NCBI GenBank assembly: GCA_947378425.1
Contig: CANCJV010000040.1
Span: 1 to 35,957, forward strand
Direction of reading: 5' to 3'
DNA: 35,957 nt
Source: Synechococcaceae cyanobacterium
Lineage (GTDB): Bacteria > Cyanobacteriota > Cyanobacteriia > PCC-6307 > Cyanobiaceae
A program made the position numbers and the translations under genes. The notes under the pieces are model-generated. The model did not search any database, was not told the origin of the DNA, and saw only the letters and a list, made by a program, of their open reading frames with translations. Below, in pieces: positions 1 to 8,607 of the stretch (its first letter is position 1; every line of letters starts with the position of its first letter).

Positions 1-565
1 GATATCGAGGACATCCCCGCCGCAGAGGAGATTCAATCCGGAATCGAACTGAGACAGAGGAGGGCGGATCTCGACGCGCCGACCCACCCAGATCCATGGC
101 ACCGCAATCGATCTCGAAGGCTTGACATGCCCGAAGGATGGGCCAGGCGAGATCAGCTTGAGACCCTTTGGACGCTGGCCTGGGGCGCGTGCGGACTTTT
201 CATTCGGAGCAGGCGATGCCCAACACGCTCATGGCCCAGTACTGTCACGCCCAATCAGTGATCGCGCGGAATCACATTGAATATGCTGCGGTCAGGCCGA
301 CCCAGGGCCAGACCCAAGGTTGTTTTGGCATCAGGTCTGTTGCGGTGGCCTGCCCGGCTCCCCTGCCGAGCCATGGGTGCCTTCCGCTTGCGTCCCAGCG
401 GGCTTCAGGCCTGGCAGCCTGGCCATGGGAAGCCTCGCCGGCCCCCAACCCGCCCAGGCCGCTGCTCCGAGCAAAGCCATGGCCAGCCAACCAGCCCGGG
501 GCTGTCCAGCTCAGCGCCTGGAGGCCAGAGCCGTGCCCACGAGCTCCGCTCGGCGCCCTGGGGTG
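1..565. other. left-edge region, no firm gene; possible 3' end of an unknown ORF
   Basis: Forward frame 1 is open from the window edge to a TGA at 256-258, about 85 codons. Its first ~27 residues look protein-like (acidic and Gln/Arg-rich, near EEIQSGIELRQRR), but the rest is Arg/Trp/Pro-rich in the way non-coding GC-rich DNA reads. It could be the tail of a gene that starts outside the window; I do not recognise it. From 259 to 565 I see no convincing gene. Open frames there are upstream extensions of the TolC frame or shadows. A TTGACA-like hexamer at 122-127 has no matching -10 element. No Nif11-like or nitrile-hydratase-like leader peptide for the downstream exporter is visible here. Confidence 0.25.
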
Positions 566-2125
566 ATGGATAACTCGCCTTACTGGGCCAGATACCTTGA
601 ACCCGCTGCGGTGTTCCTGCCCTCCCGAGCCCTCGCCAGCCTGATCGGCGTGTTCCTGCTGCTGCCAGGGACATCCCTGGCGGGATCGCAACCTGGGGCA
701 GAGGGCACCCTGCCTGCGGAACTGCGCGACGCCCGCAGCCTGCTCCGAGGAGCCCAGAGGCTGACCCTGACGGAGGCGGTGGGATCCAGCCTGCGCCAAA
801 ATCCCACGCTGCAGGCCTCCTTCGCCACGATTCAGGCGAGCGAATGGGAACTGATCGCCAATCAACGCCGCTGGCTGCCGACGGCCTCCGTGCAGGCCAG
901 CCCGGGCACCACCCTGCTGGGCCAGGTCTTTGACACGACCGTTGCCAACTATCCAAACAACACCAGCACCTCCTTCGCCACCAGCACGTACAACAGCAGT
1001 TACAACAATTTCAGCAACTACAGCAATGCATCCCTGGGCCTGAGCCTCAGCTGGAGCTTCTTCGATCCCAGCCGACAACCCGCGATCAACACGGCTGACG
1101 CCACTCTGAAGGCCCAGAAGCTGACGTTCAATGTTGTGGCACGAAGCCTGGTACTCAACACGGAAACTCTTTACAACACGCTCAATGAAACCCAGCAACT
1201 GATCAACGCCTATGAGCAGATCTATCTTCAGAACCAACGCCAATTGAATCTTGTCAATGCTCAATTCAAAGCTGGCATGACCAACATTGGCGATGCCGAA
1301 CAGAAGAAAACCCAGCTCCTGAACCAACTGAACCAACTTATCCTTTTATACCGGCAGCAAGCCCGCGACGCCTCCGAGCTGGCCGCCGCCGTTGGAGCCG
1401 AGCCCGGCAGCGCCGTGCTGCCGGCCGAGCAGCCCCCAGAGCCACCCGCCTGGCCCCTCAGCCTGGAGGCCACAGTGCGGGAAGGCCTACGACTGCGGGA
1501 AGAAATCCAGGCCAGTCTGGCGGAAGCCGCCGCGGCCCAGTGGGATGCCCGGCGCCTGGTCAACACCTATCTGCCGGTGCTGATGCTGACCGGCACGGCC
1601 TCTGGCTACCGATGGCGAGGGACCTTCGGCGCCAACGTGGGCCAGGATTCCTCTCCTTACTACAGCCGACAGTACGCGGCAGATGCCAGCGTCGGGCTCG
1701 GGCTGCGCTGGGATTTCCTTGATGGCGGCATCCGCGGAGCCCAGGCGAAACAGGCTGACTTCCAGGCCAAGGCGCTGCAAAGTCAGGCCCAGCAGGATCG
1801 CCTCAGTGTGGGCAATCAAATACGCAGCAGCTACGCCACTTACGTAACAGCCAGAGTGGGCCTGCCGGTGGCTCAGCTTGCCTACGCCAGCTCCCAGAAG
1901 GCCGTGCTGGTGGCTGGCAAACGTTATGAAGTGGGCATCGGCACCATGAGCGACCTGATTCAGGCCACCACGCAGCTGGGGGAGGCCGCCAGCAATCTGA
2001 GTGCGATGCGGCTGAGCTACAGCAATGCCATTGCTGAGCTCTATCGCTATTCAGCCCAGTGGCCGACCGCCAACCGGAGCGAAATCGTCCGGGGGCTCCA
2101 GGCCCTGCAGCAGAAGAATCGATGA
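566..2125 (+). CDS. TolC-like outer membrane efflux protein of the secretion cassette
   Basis: This is a predicted outer-membrane channel of a type I secretion system, the exit duct for substrate pumped by the two ABC proteins downstream. The frame is open further upstream, but the ATG at 566 places a hydrophobic signal segment (ASLIGVFLLLPGTSLAGS) close to the N-terminus, so I chose it (about 519 residues). The mature part begins with the typical OEP opening LTLTEAVGSSLRQNPTLQAS and carries two long Gln/Ala/Asn-rich helical repeats, as in TolC family members. An Asn/Ser/Tyr-rich stretch around residues 130-155 may be an extracellular loop. The stop overlaps the next ATG (ATGA at 2122-2125), so adaptor translation is probably coupled. 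The family is clear; assignment to this particular exporter rests on gene order. Confidence 0.85.
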   Translation: MDNSPYWARYLEPAAVFLPSRALASLIGVFLLLPGTSLAGSQPGAEGTLPAELRDARSLLRGAQRLTLTEAVGSSLRQNPTLQASFATIQASEWELIANQRRWLPTASVQASPGTTLLGQVFDTTVANYPNNTSTSFATSTYNSSYNNFSNYSNASLGLSLSWSFFDPSRQPAINTADATLKAQKLTFNVVARSLVLNTETLYNTLNETQQLINAYEQIYLQNQRQLNLVNAQFKAGMTNIGDAEQKKTQLLNQLNQLILLYRQQARDASELAAAVGAEPGSAVLPAEQPPEPPAWPLSLEATVREGLRLREEIQASLAEAAAAQWDARRLVNTYLPVLMLTGTASGYRWRGTFGANVGQDSSPYYSRQYAADASVGLGLRWDFLDGGIRGAQAKQADFQAKALQSQAQQDRLSVGNQIRSSYATYVTARVGLPVAQLAYASSQKAVLVAGKRYEVGIGTMSDLIQATTQLGEAASNLSAMRLSYSNAIAELYRYSAQWPTANRSEIVRGLQALQQKNR

Positions 2126-3528
2126 CGAAGTCTGCCGATCCCTTGACGCCTCACACCGGTGGCGCCAGGCCGGGTGCCGTGGAGCTGATCTCTGCACCCC
2201 TGCGCCTCGCGATTGCGATCGCCTTGCTGATCACCGGCGGCGGCGTGGCCTGGACATGCCTGGCGCGAATCCCTGTCTATGTCAACGGCACGGCCTACAT
2301 GATCAGGCTGGGGGACATCGGCGGCCTCGCAGCCCTCACGGATGGGCAGATCCACTATCAATTCTCCGCCTCCCAGCTGATCCGCCGACCTCTCTTCGAG
2401 CGGCTCTATGCCCTGATCCAGACTCCGAAAGCCCTGAGCGGCGAACAGGCCACGACCCTGTCCAGAGAACTGCTGAACACGCGCCCCGCAGGTCCCCGTC
2501 TTGACGTCAGTCGCACCTATCCAGGCCTGGTCCCGCAGGGACAACTGCTGGCCTGGATTGATTCGCCCCTGGATCGCAACAACCTGGAGTCCAGCCTTCA
2601 ATCCTACGATCAGGCCAACAGAGACCTGAGCAGCCAGCAAGCCGAGCTGACAAAACTAAGCAAAAAGATCAACCTAAAACTCCAACTCCTCAAGCAACAA
2701 CTTAAATCCGAGACGGACTACCTGAACGACATCAATAGCTTGTTTAAAATACATTACGCCAGCCGCGCCAACGTACTGGCCCAGAAATCGAAAGTCGACG
2801 ACATCAAAACAAACATCATCAGCGAGCAAGAGGAACTCACCGCCAACGCCCAGAAAGCGATTGAGGCCCAAACAACTCTGCAGCAGGCCCTGGTCAACCT
2901 GCAGACCCAACTGAACGATTATGTGGCTCGTAATTTTATTTTTGCCACTTCTCCGCTCTACATCGTTGACATCACGACGCCACAGTTTGGCCTTGCCAGA
3001 AGACTGGACAATGTCTTGCATATCTCCAATCAAAAGCTCAACTACTTGCCTGCACATGTCCCTGGCTTCCTGAGCCAGAGCGATGCCAATCAGGTTTCCA
3101 GAGGCATGAAGGTGATGCTGACACCCGTGGGCATGGATCGAGCCCAGTTCGGCGGCATCGTCGGCACCGTGCGACATGTCAGCACTCTGCCCTCCAACCT
3201 GGATCAGATCGCCGAACGCAGTGGATCCCTGGCCATTGCCCAGGAGGTGACGTCGATGATTCCCGACCCGGTCAGGGTCGATCTGAGCCTGGAGCGCAAT
3301 CCCCGGGACAGGGAACCGAATCATGGCGGCTTCCGCTGGTCGTCCCCAGGTTCACCGCCCTTCGCCATCGGTGTCGGCGGCCAGTTGAGCCTCCAGGTCA
3401 CCACCCAGCGGATTCGCCCGATCAGCCTGCTGATTCCCTTTGTGCTCAAGGTCTCGGGCGCCAGTCCTCCCTCGATTCCGCCGCAGCAGACCCGCAGCTA
3501 CCAACCCACTCCCCCTCCGAGCCGATGA
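2122..3528 (+). CDS. HlyD-like periplasmic adaptor, NHLM bacteriocin secretion type
   Basis: This is a membrane fusion protein expected to bridge the inner-membrane ABC pumps and the TolC-like channel. About 468 residues from the ATG that overlaps the tolC stop. One transmembrane helix lies near residues 27-46 (LRLAIAIALLITGGGVAW). A first half-barrel/lipoyl-like segment ends in GQLLAWIDSPLDRNNLESSL, followed by a coiled-coil hairpin of about 120 residues (roughly 160-280, rich in Gln, Leu and Lys) and a C-terminal beta domain with SRGMKVMLTP. This resembles the NHLM secretion-protein branch of the HlyD family more than classical HlyD. The coiled-coil DNA (about 2650-2880) is clearly more AT-rich than the surrounding genes. 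The last 4 bases overlap the next gene. Confidence 0.8.
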   Translation: MTKSADPLTPHTGGARPGAVELISAPLRLAIAIALLITGGGVAWTCLARIPVYVNGTAYMIRLGDIGGLAALTDGQIHYQFSASQLIRRPLFERLYALIQTPKALSGEQATTLSRELLNTRPAGPRLDVSRTYPGLVPQGQLLAWIDSPLDRNNLESSLQSYDQANRDLSSQQAELTKLSKKINLKLQLLKQQLKSETDYLNDINSLFKIHYASRANVLAQKSKVDDIKTNIISEQEELTANAQKAIEAQTTLQQALVNLQTQLNDYVARNFIFATSPLYIVDITTPQFGLARRLDNVLHISNQKLNYLPAHVPGFLSQSDANQVSRGMKVMLTPVGMDRAQFGGIVGTVRHVSTLPSNLDQIAERSGSLAIAQEVTSMIPDPVRVDLSLERNPRDREPNHGGFRWSSPGSPPFAIGVGGQLSLQVTTQRIRPISLLIPFVLKVSGASPPSIPPQQTRSYQPTPPPSR

Positions 3529-5726
3529 TGCGGTGGCGCCGATCACGACAGGGCGGCAGGATTGATGGGATCCTGGAGACCGAGGCCAACGAATCCGGAG
3601 CGGTCGCTCTGGGGGTCGTACTGGCGTTCCACAGGCGATATCTGGGGCTGACCAAACTGAAGAACGACTGTGGCGTCACCCGTGATGGCACCACCGTCAA
3701 CAAGTTGCTGGCGGCGGCCGCCCTGCATGGCCTCGAGGGCGCCATTCAAGCGGACACCCAACCCCAGGCCTTGCTGGAACTGGAGCGCTCTGGCCGCCTG
3801 CCGGCGATCGCCGTCACCGACGACAACCGCTTTCTGGTGCTGTTGCGCTGGAATCGCCAGGGCCTGCAGGTGTTCGATACGGCCCGCGGCCCCCTGCGCC
3901 TGCGCCCCGACCAGCTGCGGGCTCGTGAGCTCCTGCTGCTGGAGCCCGGCCCGGACTTCCAGCCCTTCGGCAAACCCGCCTCGATCTGGGCCGCGTTGCT
4001 GCGACTGCTGTGGCCCCTGAAAGGGGAGCTGGCCCTGATGGTCCTGATTGCCAGCGCCTCTGTGGTGCCGCTGCTGATGATCGCCGGCTGCACCTCCCAG
4101 TTCATCGATGCCTTTCTGCAGCAGCAGCGCTTCTCCTTCGGCATTCCGATTGCCTGGCTGGTGTTGATCGCCGTGGTGGTGGGGCTGCTGCTGAACCTGT
4201 TTCAGGACCTGCTGGAGCGACGCCTGGAATATGTACTGACGCGCAGTTTTGCCGCCGACATCTTTGAATTTGCCTTCTCCGCCGATTACCCCTACTACCT
4301 GCAGCGTCGCAGTGCGGAACTTGCGGGGAGGCTGAACTTTGCCATGTACATCCCTAATCTGGTCATCAGCCAGTTCAGCTCTGCCTGCCTGGGACTGTGG
4401 ACAGGGATACTGCTGGTGGCGTTTTCCTTTCTGATTTCGCCGATTCTTTTTGCCCTTTTGCTGGCCGGCTTCATCCTGGCAATCGCTTACAACGCCTGGA
4501 TTGCCTCAAAACTATCGATCAACAATCATATCCTGACGGCCGAAGGAAACCAGGCCGCCGGCATCGGCGTGCAGGCCATCACCAACATCGAATCAATAAA
4601 ATCTTCAGGACTTGAATACAGCTTCTTGCGCGATTGGCAGAATCACTATCTTGAAAGTATTCGCCAACGCCAGATTGTCGGCAAGGATTTGATCAAGTCG
4701 GCTATTTCTGTCAATGGCTCGATCTTCGCTATTACGGCAACTCTGCTGGGCATCGGTGGCCTTTTGATCATGAATGGCAGCCTTTCCCTCGGCGCCCTGC
4801 TGGCCTTTCTGTTCCTGCAATCGCAGATCAACAACGCCATCTATCAGATTCCGAACATCAGCAACAGCTGGCAGCAGACACAAGGCATGATGCGGTGCCA
4901 CCACGGCCTCACCGCTGCACCCCGCGATCCCTACCAGAGGGCTTTTGAGCGGGTCTCTGATCTACCGATGGAATCGGAAAAGCTGGCTGGAACGATTGAG
5001 CTTGTCGGCGTGAACTACGCCTTCAGCCCGGTGGATGATCCCTACATCTTGGATCTCAATATTCAGGTCAAGCCAGGTGAGCATCTCGCCCTGGTTGGCA
5101 GCAGCGGGTCTGGCAAATCAACGATCATCCGCATGCTGGCTGGATTTTATCGACCCAGCTCAGGTCAATACCTGGTTGGAGGCAGGGAATGGCTATCGAT
5201 TCCCGATGCCACCATTCGCACATCTCTTGCCTACGTGCCTCAGGATGTCTTCATCTTCAATACATCCTTCGAAGATAACATCAAACTTTGGCAGCCAGGT
5301 TATCGGCATGCCGATGTCGTGGCAGCGGCCCAGGCCGCGAACCTACACGAAGAAATCATGAATTACAGCGAGTCTTACAACACCCTGTTGATGGACATGG
5401 GTGCCAATATCAGTGGTGGCCAACGGCAGCGCCTGGAGATTGCCAGGGCCCTGATCAAGAAACCGACGATCCTGCTGCTCGATGAAGCCACCAGCGCCCT
5501 CGACAACAATTCTGAGAAGCAGGTTCTCGCTGCCGTCAAGAAACAAGGCATCACCGTGGTCAGCGTCGCCCATCGCCTCACGGCTGCCCTGCAAAGCGAT
5601 CAGGTGGTGGTGCTGGACCAGGGCAAGGTACTGGAACAGGGGCACCCCCAGGAACTGCTGGCTCGCCACGGTGCCTTCCATCGCTTGGTGATGGCCGAAG
5701 CCCAGCCGCAGAGCCAGGATTCCTGA
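3525..5726 (+). CDS. NHLM-type ABC exporter with degenerate C39 peptidase-like domain
   Basis: This is an inner-membrane ABC permease/ATPase of the peptidase-containing exporter type, 733 residues. Residues ~12-125 align by motif with the C39 bacteriocin-processing domain. The catalytic Cys of the usual E-C-G motif is Ser24 (ANESGAVAL), and the catalytic His of the H-F/Y-V-V-L motif is Arg102 (NRFLVLL). The Asp-containing FDTARGPLRL segment is kept. A six-helix permease region follows (~160-430). The ATPase has Walker A GSSGSGKST (525-533), signature NISGGQRQRL (~628), Walker B ILLLDEAT (~649) and an H-loop VAHRL, so transport should work. Leader cleavage by this domain should not, which makes it like the non-cleaving C39-like domain of HlyB. 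The ATG overlaps the adaptor stop. Function is inferred from family and operon. Confidence 0.85.
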   Translation: MMRWRRSRQGGRIDGILETEANESGAVALGVVLAFHRRYLGLTKLKNDCGVTRDGTTVNKLLAAAALHGLEGAIQADTQPQALLELERSGRLPAIAVTDDNRFLVLLRWNRQGLQVFDTARGPLRLRPDQLRARELLLLEPGPDFQPFGKPASIWAALLRLLWPLKGELALMVLIASASVVPLLMIAGCTSQFIDAFLQQQRFSFGIPIAWLVLIAVVVGLLLNLFQDLLERRLEYVLTRSFAADIFEFAFSADYPYYLQRRSAELAGRLNFAMYIPNLVISQFSSACLGLWTGILLVAFSFLISPILFALLLAGFILAIAYNAWIASKLSINNHILTAEGNQAAGIGVQAITNIESIKSSGLEYSFLRDWQNHYLESIRQRQIVGKDLIKSAISVNGSIFAITATLLGIGGLLIMNGSLSLGALLAFLFLQSQINNAIYQIPNISNSWQQTQGMMRCHHGLTAAPRDPYQRAFERVSDLPMESEKLAGTIELVGVNYAFSPVDDPYILDLNIQVKPGEHLALVGSSGSGKSTIIRMLAGFYRPSSGQYLVGGREWLSIPDATIRTSLAYVPQDVFIFNTSFEDNIKLWQPGYRHADVVAAAQAANLHEEIMNYSESYNTLLMDMGANISGGQRQRLEIARALIKKPTILLLDEATSALDNNSEKQVLAAVKKQGITVVSVAHRLTAALQSDQVVVLDQGKVLEQGHPQELLARHGAFHRLVMAEAQPQSQDS

Positions 5727-5730
5727 GCCG

Positions 5731-7923
5731 ATGGAACAGTCCCAATCCCGCCCCGATCCCTCTGCCTACCGGGGCCCATCGCAACAGGTGCTCGCCAACC
5801 TGGATCGCACGCTGTACCGCCTGCAACGTCGCAAATCCTGGGAGGGTCTGGGCGATGACAATCTGCTGCTGCTCAGCCAGGCCCTGAGGCTGCTGGGCAT
5901 GACAACCCAGCGGCTCTACCCCCATCCCGGCAGTTTTCAGGATCTGCTCGAACACAATGACATCTACAATCGCAGTATCGCCCTTCCCGAAGATTTGGGA
6001 AAGGGGGAATACCAGCTGCTGATTCTGTTTGACGCTGCCGATGGCAAGCCCTTCCTGCTGAGCCGCAGCCGCCGTCTCAACCAGATCCTCACGGTGGAGA
6101 AGGGCCAGGTGGTGCCTATTGCCAACGGACTGCCCAGCCTGCAGGACAGGGCAATCGAGATCTACCCGATGATGCCGGCAGCGCTGCACAATCCCCTGGA
6201 TGTGCTGTTCTTCACCTACAGCTCCGAGCTCGGAGCCCTGGCGGCTCTGGGAGTGATCTGCCTGGTGGTGGTGGCCTTCAGTCTGTCAATTCCGATCCTG
6301 ACCAACATCCTCGTTTCGAGGGTGTTGCCCGAAACCGACTACAGCCTCCTGCTGGAGAGCCTGGTGGTGGTGATCCTGATCATCACTGCCTCCGTGACCA
6401 GTCAGTACCTGCAGGGATTGATGACCCTCAGACTGGAGACCATTTCCGATCTACGGCTACAGACTGCGCTCTGGGACCGGTTCACGAAACTACCGCTACT
6501 TTTCATCAGAAACTATAGCGTCGGCGATCTAAACAGTAGAGTTTCAGCAGTTTATCGAATCCGCAGACTGATCAATGCCGATTCCCTGACCAGTCTTCTG
6601 GCGGCCATCTTTTCGCTCACGTTTTTCATCCTGATGTTTACTTATAAACCTCAGCTTGCGATCTGGGCCGCGCTTCTTGTCGTCGCCGTATATGCAGCCA
6701 TCTTCCAGCTGGCCCGCTCAGCGATTGTGATTCAGGACACCATCAATCCGATCATGGCAAGAATCTCCAACTTTGCCTATCACTCGATCTGCGGCGTCGC
6801 CCAGATCCGCACCCTGGGCAACGAAGCTTTCATCCTCAATCGCTGGATGGGTCTGTTCACCGAATTCGCCCATGCCAGCCTGCGAGCCAATGCCCTTGAC
6901 CAACTGATTGATCTCTTGACGGATCTGCTGGGCACCGCCGGCTCACTGCTGATGTTCAGCGTCGTGATCATTCAGGTGCTGGCCTTTCCGGCTGATTTTT
7001 CCAGTCCTTCCTCCATTGCCAGTTTCGTTGCCTTCTATGCGGCCTTCATCGCTTTCTGCGCTGCCATGTCTTCGGCCACCACATCCCTCGCCGATGTGTT
7101 CGCCAGTGCGGCCTCACTCTGGAAACGCTGCGAGCCGATCATCTATGAACCGGTTGAATCTGGCTATAGCCCCGAAGCGATCCATCATGAGGTTGAGGGC
7201 AACTATTCCATCTCCGGTCTTTGCTTCCAATTCCCCGGCAGTGCACAAAAAACCTTTGACAATCTCAACTTCGAGGTCAAAGCCGGCTCCTATGTGGCCA
7301 TCACCGGCCCCAGTGGTGCCGGTAAATCCACCCTGCTCAAGCTGATCACTGGCCTGGTGCCCCCCAGCAGCGGCGAGATCCTGGTGGACAACGTGCCCCT
7401 ACGCCTGCTGGCGATCCGCGCCTATCGCCGTCAGCTGGGCATCGTCATCCAGGACGCCCGGCTCGACAACGGCACGATTCTCGAGGTGGTGCGCGGCGGC
7501 CGCAACGATTCGGAGCAAGCGGTCTGGCACGCCCTGGAGATGGCCTGCGTCGCCGAGGAAGTGCATCGCATGCCGCTGGGCCTCCAGACCCAGATCCTCA
7601 ACGGAGGCAGCAACATCTCCGGCGGCCAGCGCCAGCGCCTGGCCCTGGCCCGGGCGCTGCTGCCCGAGCCGCGGGTGCTGCTGCTCGATGAAGCCACCAG
7701 TGCGATCGACAACCTCTCCCAGCAGGCCATCTCCGACACCATCGATGGCCTTGGGATCACCCGCATCGCCATCGCCCACCGTCTCTCCACCCTGCGCAAC
7801 GCCGACCAGGTGCTGGTGATCGAGAACGCCACCATCTCCCAGCGCGGCAGCTTCGACGACCTGCTGCAGCAGGAGGGCTATCTGCGCCGCATGGTGGCCC
7901 TGGAATCCCGCAGCAGCGGCTGA
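5731..7923 (+). CDS. NHLM-type ABC transporter, second permease/ATPase subunit
   Basis: This is the second inner-membrane ABC protein of the cassette, 730 residues, beginning 4 bases after the previous stop. The N-terminal ~150 residues are a soluble domain without peptidase motifs, as in the second ABC component of NHLM systems. Transmembrane helices run from about residue 165 to 450. The ATPase domain has Walker A GPSGAGKST (~526), signature NISGGQRQRL (~628), Walker B VLLLDEAT (~649) and H-loop AIAHRLSTL. It likely forms a heterodimer with the upstream C39-like ABC protein. The permease DNA around 6480-6660 is more AT-rich than the ATPase part. The substrate is unknown, and no precursor peptide gene is adjacent. 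Confidence 0.85.
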   Translation: MEQSQSRPDPSAYRGPSQQVLANLDRTLYRLQRRKSWEGLGDDNLLLLSQALRLLGMTTQRLYPHPGSFQDLLEHNDIYNRSIALPEDLGKGEYQLLILFDAADGKPFLLSRSRRLNQILTVEKGQVVPIANGLPSLQDRAIEIYPMMPAALHNPLDVLFFTYSSELGALAALGVICLVVVAFSLSIPILTNILVSRVLPETDYSLLLESLVVVILIITASVTSQYLQGLMTLRLETISDLRLQTALWDRFTKLPLLFIRNYSVGDLNSRVSAVYRIRRLINADSLTSLLAAIFSLTFFILMFTYKPQLAIWAALLVVAVYAAIFQLARSAIVIQDTINPIMARISNFAYHSICGVAQIRTLGNEAFILNRWMGLFTEFAHASLRANALDQLIDLLTDLLGTAGSLLMFSVVIIQVLAFPADFSSPSSIASFVAFYAAFIAFCAAMSSATTSLADVFASAASLWKRCEPIIYEPVESGYSPEAIHHEVEGNYSISGLCFQFPGSAQKTFDNLNFEVKAGSYVAITGPSGAGKSTLLKLITGLVPPSSGEILVDNVPLRLLAIRAYRRQLGIVIQDARLDNGTILEVVRGGRNDSEQAVWHALEMACVAEEVHRMPLGLQTQILNGGSNISGGQRQRLALARALLPEPRVLLLDEATSAIDNLSQQAISDTIDGLGITRIAIAHRLSTLRNADQVLVIENATISQRGSFDDLLQQEGYLRRMVALESRSSG

Positions 7924-7990
7924 TCGCCGCCCCGGCGACGACGCCGGTGACCTCTAGGGTCTGGAGAACGGTGCTGGCAGAGCGATCGCG

Positions 7991-8491
7991 ATGGCGAAGG
8001 GTCCGGGCAGGAAAGGGAACGGCACCAAAGCACAGGATCCCGCCCACAAGCTGCTGGCGGACAACCGCTTCGCCCGTCATCAGTACGAGATCCTCGAGAC
8101 CCTCGAATGCGGCATCGAGCTGCTGGGGACGGAGGTGAAATCAATCCGCGCCGGCCAGTGCAACCTGCGCGATGGCTTCTGCCTGATCAGAAACGGCGAG
8201 CTGCAGCTGCACAACGTGCACATCTCGCCCCACAGTCACGCCGGTCGCTTCTTCAACCACGAGCCATTGCGGGTGCGCAAACTGCTGGCCCATCGCCGCG
8301 AGATCGACAAACTGCGCATCGCCCTCGAGCAGAAGGGCCTCACCCTGATTCCTCTCAATGTCCATCTCAAGGGCTCCTGGATCAAGGTGAGCCTGGGCCT
8401 GGGCAAGGGCCGCAAGCTGCACGACAAGCGCCACGAGGAGAAGCGCAAAACCGAAGCCAAGGAGGCCCGCGCCGCCATTGCCCGGCTGTAG
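7991..8491 (+). CDS. smpB: SsrA-binding protein SmpB
   Basis: SmpB binds the tRNA-like domain of tmRNA and delivers it to stalled ribosomes for trans-translation. The 166-residue length fits the family. Visible family motifs are [40 protein letters not shown] and the basic C-terminal helix [16 protein letters not shown]. The N-terminal ~20 residues are a Lys/Gly-rich extension. The palindrome GCGATCGC (7982-7989) sits one base ahead of the ATG, and I see no clear Shine-Dalgarno sequence. It lies 67 bases downstream of the secretion cassette and converges with the kinase-like gene, so it is probably functionally independent of both. Confidence 0.95.
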   Translation: MAKGPGRKGNGTKAQDPAHKLLADNRFARHQYEILETLECGIELLGTEVKSIRAGQCNLRDGFCLIRNGELQLHNVHISPHSHAGRFFNHEPLRVRKLLAHRREIDKLRIALEQKGLTLIPLNVHLKGSWIKVSLGLGKGRKLHDKRHEEKRKTEAKEARAAIARL

Positions 8492-8607
8492 GGAAAGGCC
8501 TCGATGCCGCCGGAAGTCGTGCCGAGGCGGCCATGGAACTTCAGGCCACCCCCTGAAAGCGACTGAGGCCAAAGCGCCCTGGACCAGGCCAGTGGCCCGG
8601 ACCTTCC

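Noticed and set aside
272-1336. Long minus-strand ORF opposite tolC
   Set aside because: It is antisense to a well-supported TolC family gene, has low-complexity Gly/Gln/Arg composition and shows no family motif; a shadow frame of GC-rich DNA.
7982-7989. HIP1 palindrome GCGATCGC as a regulatory site at smpB
   Set aside because: Other copies occur (2215-2222, 3804-3811, 29811-29818, 29853-29860), mostly inside genes. The count is only modestly above chance for this base composition, so it looks like general genome signature.
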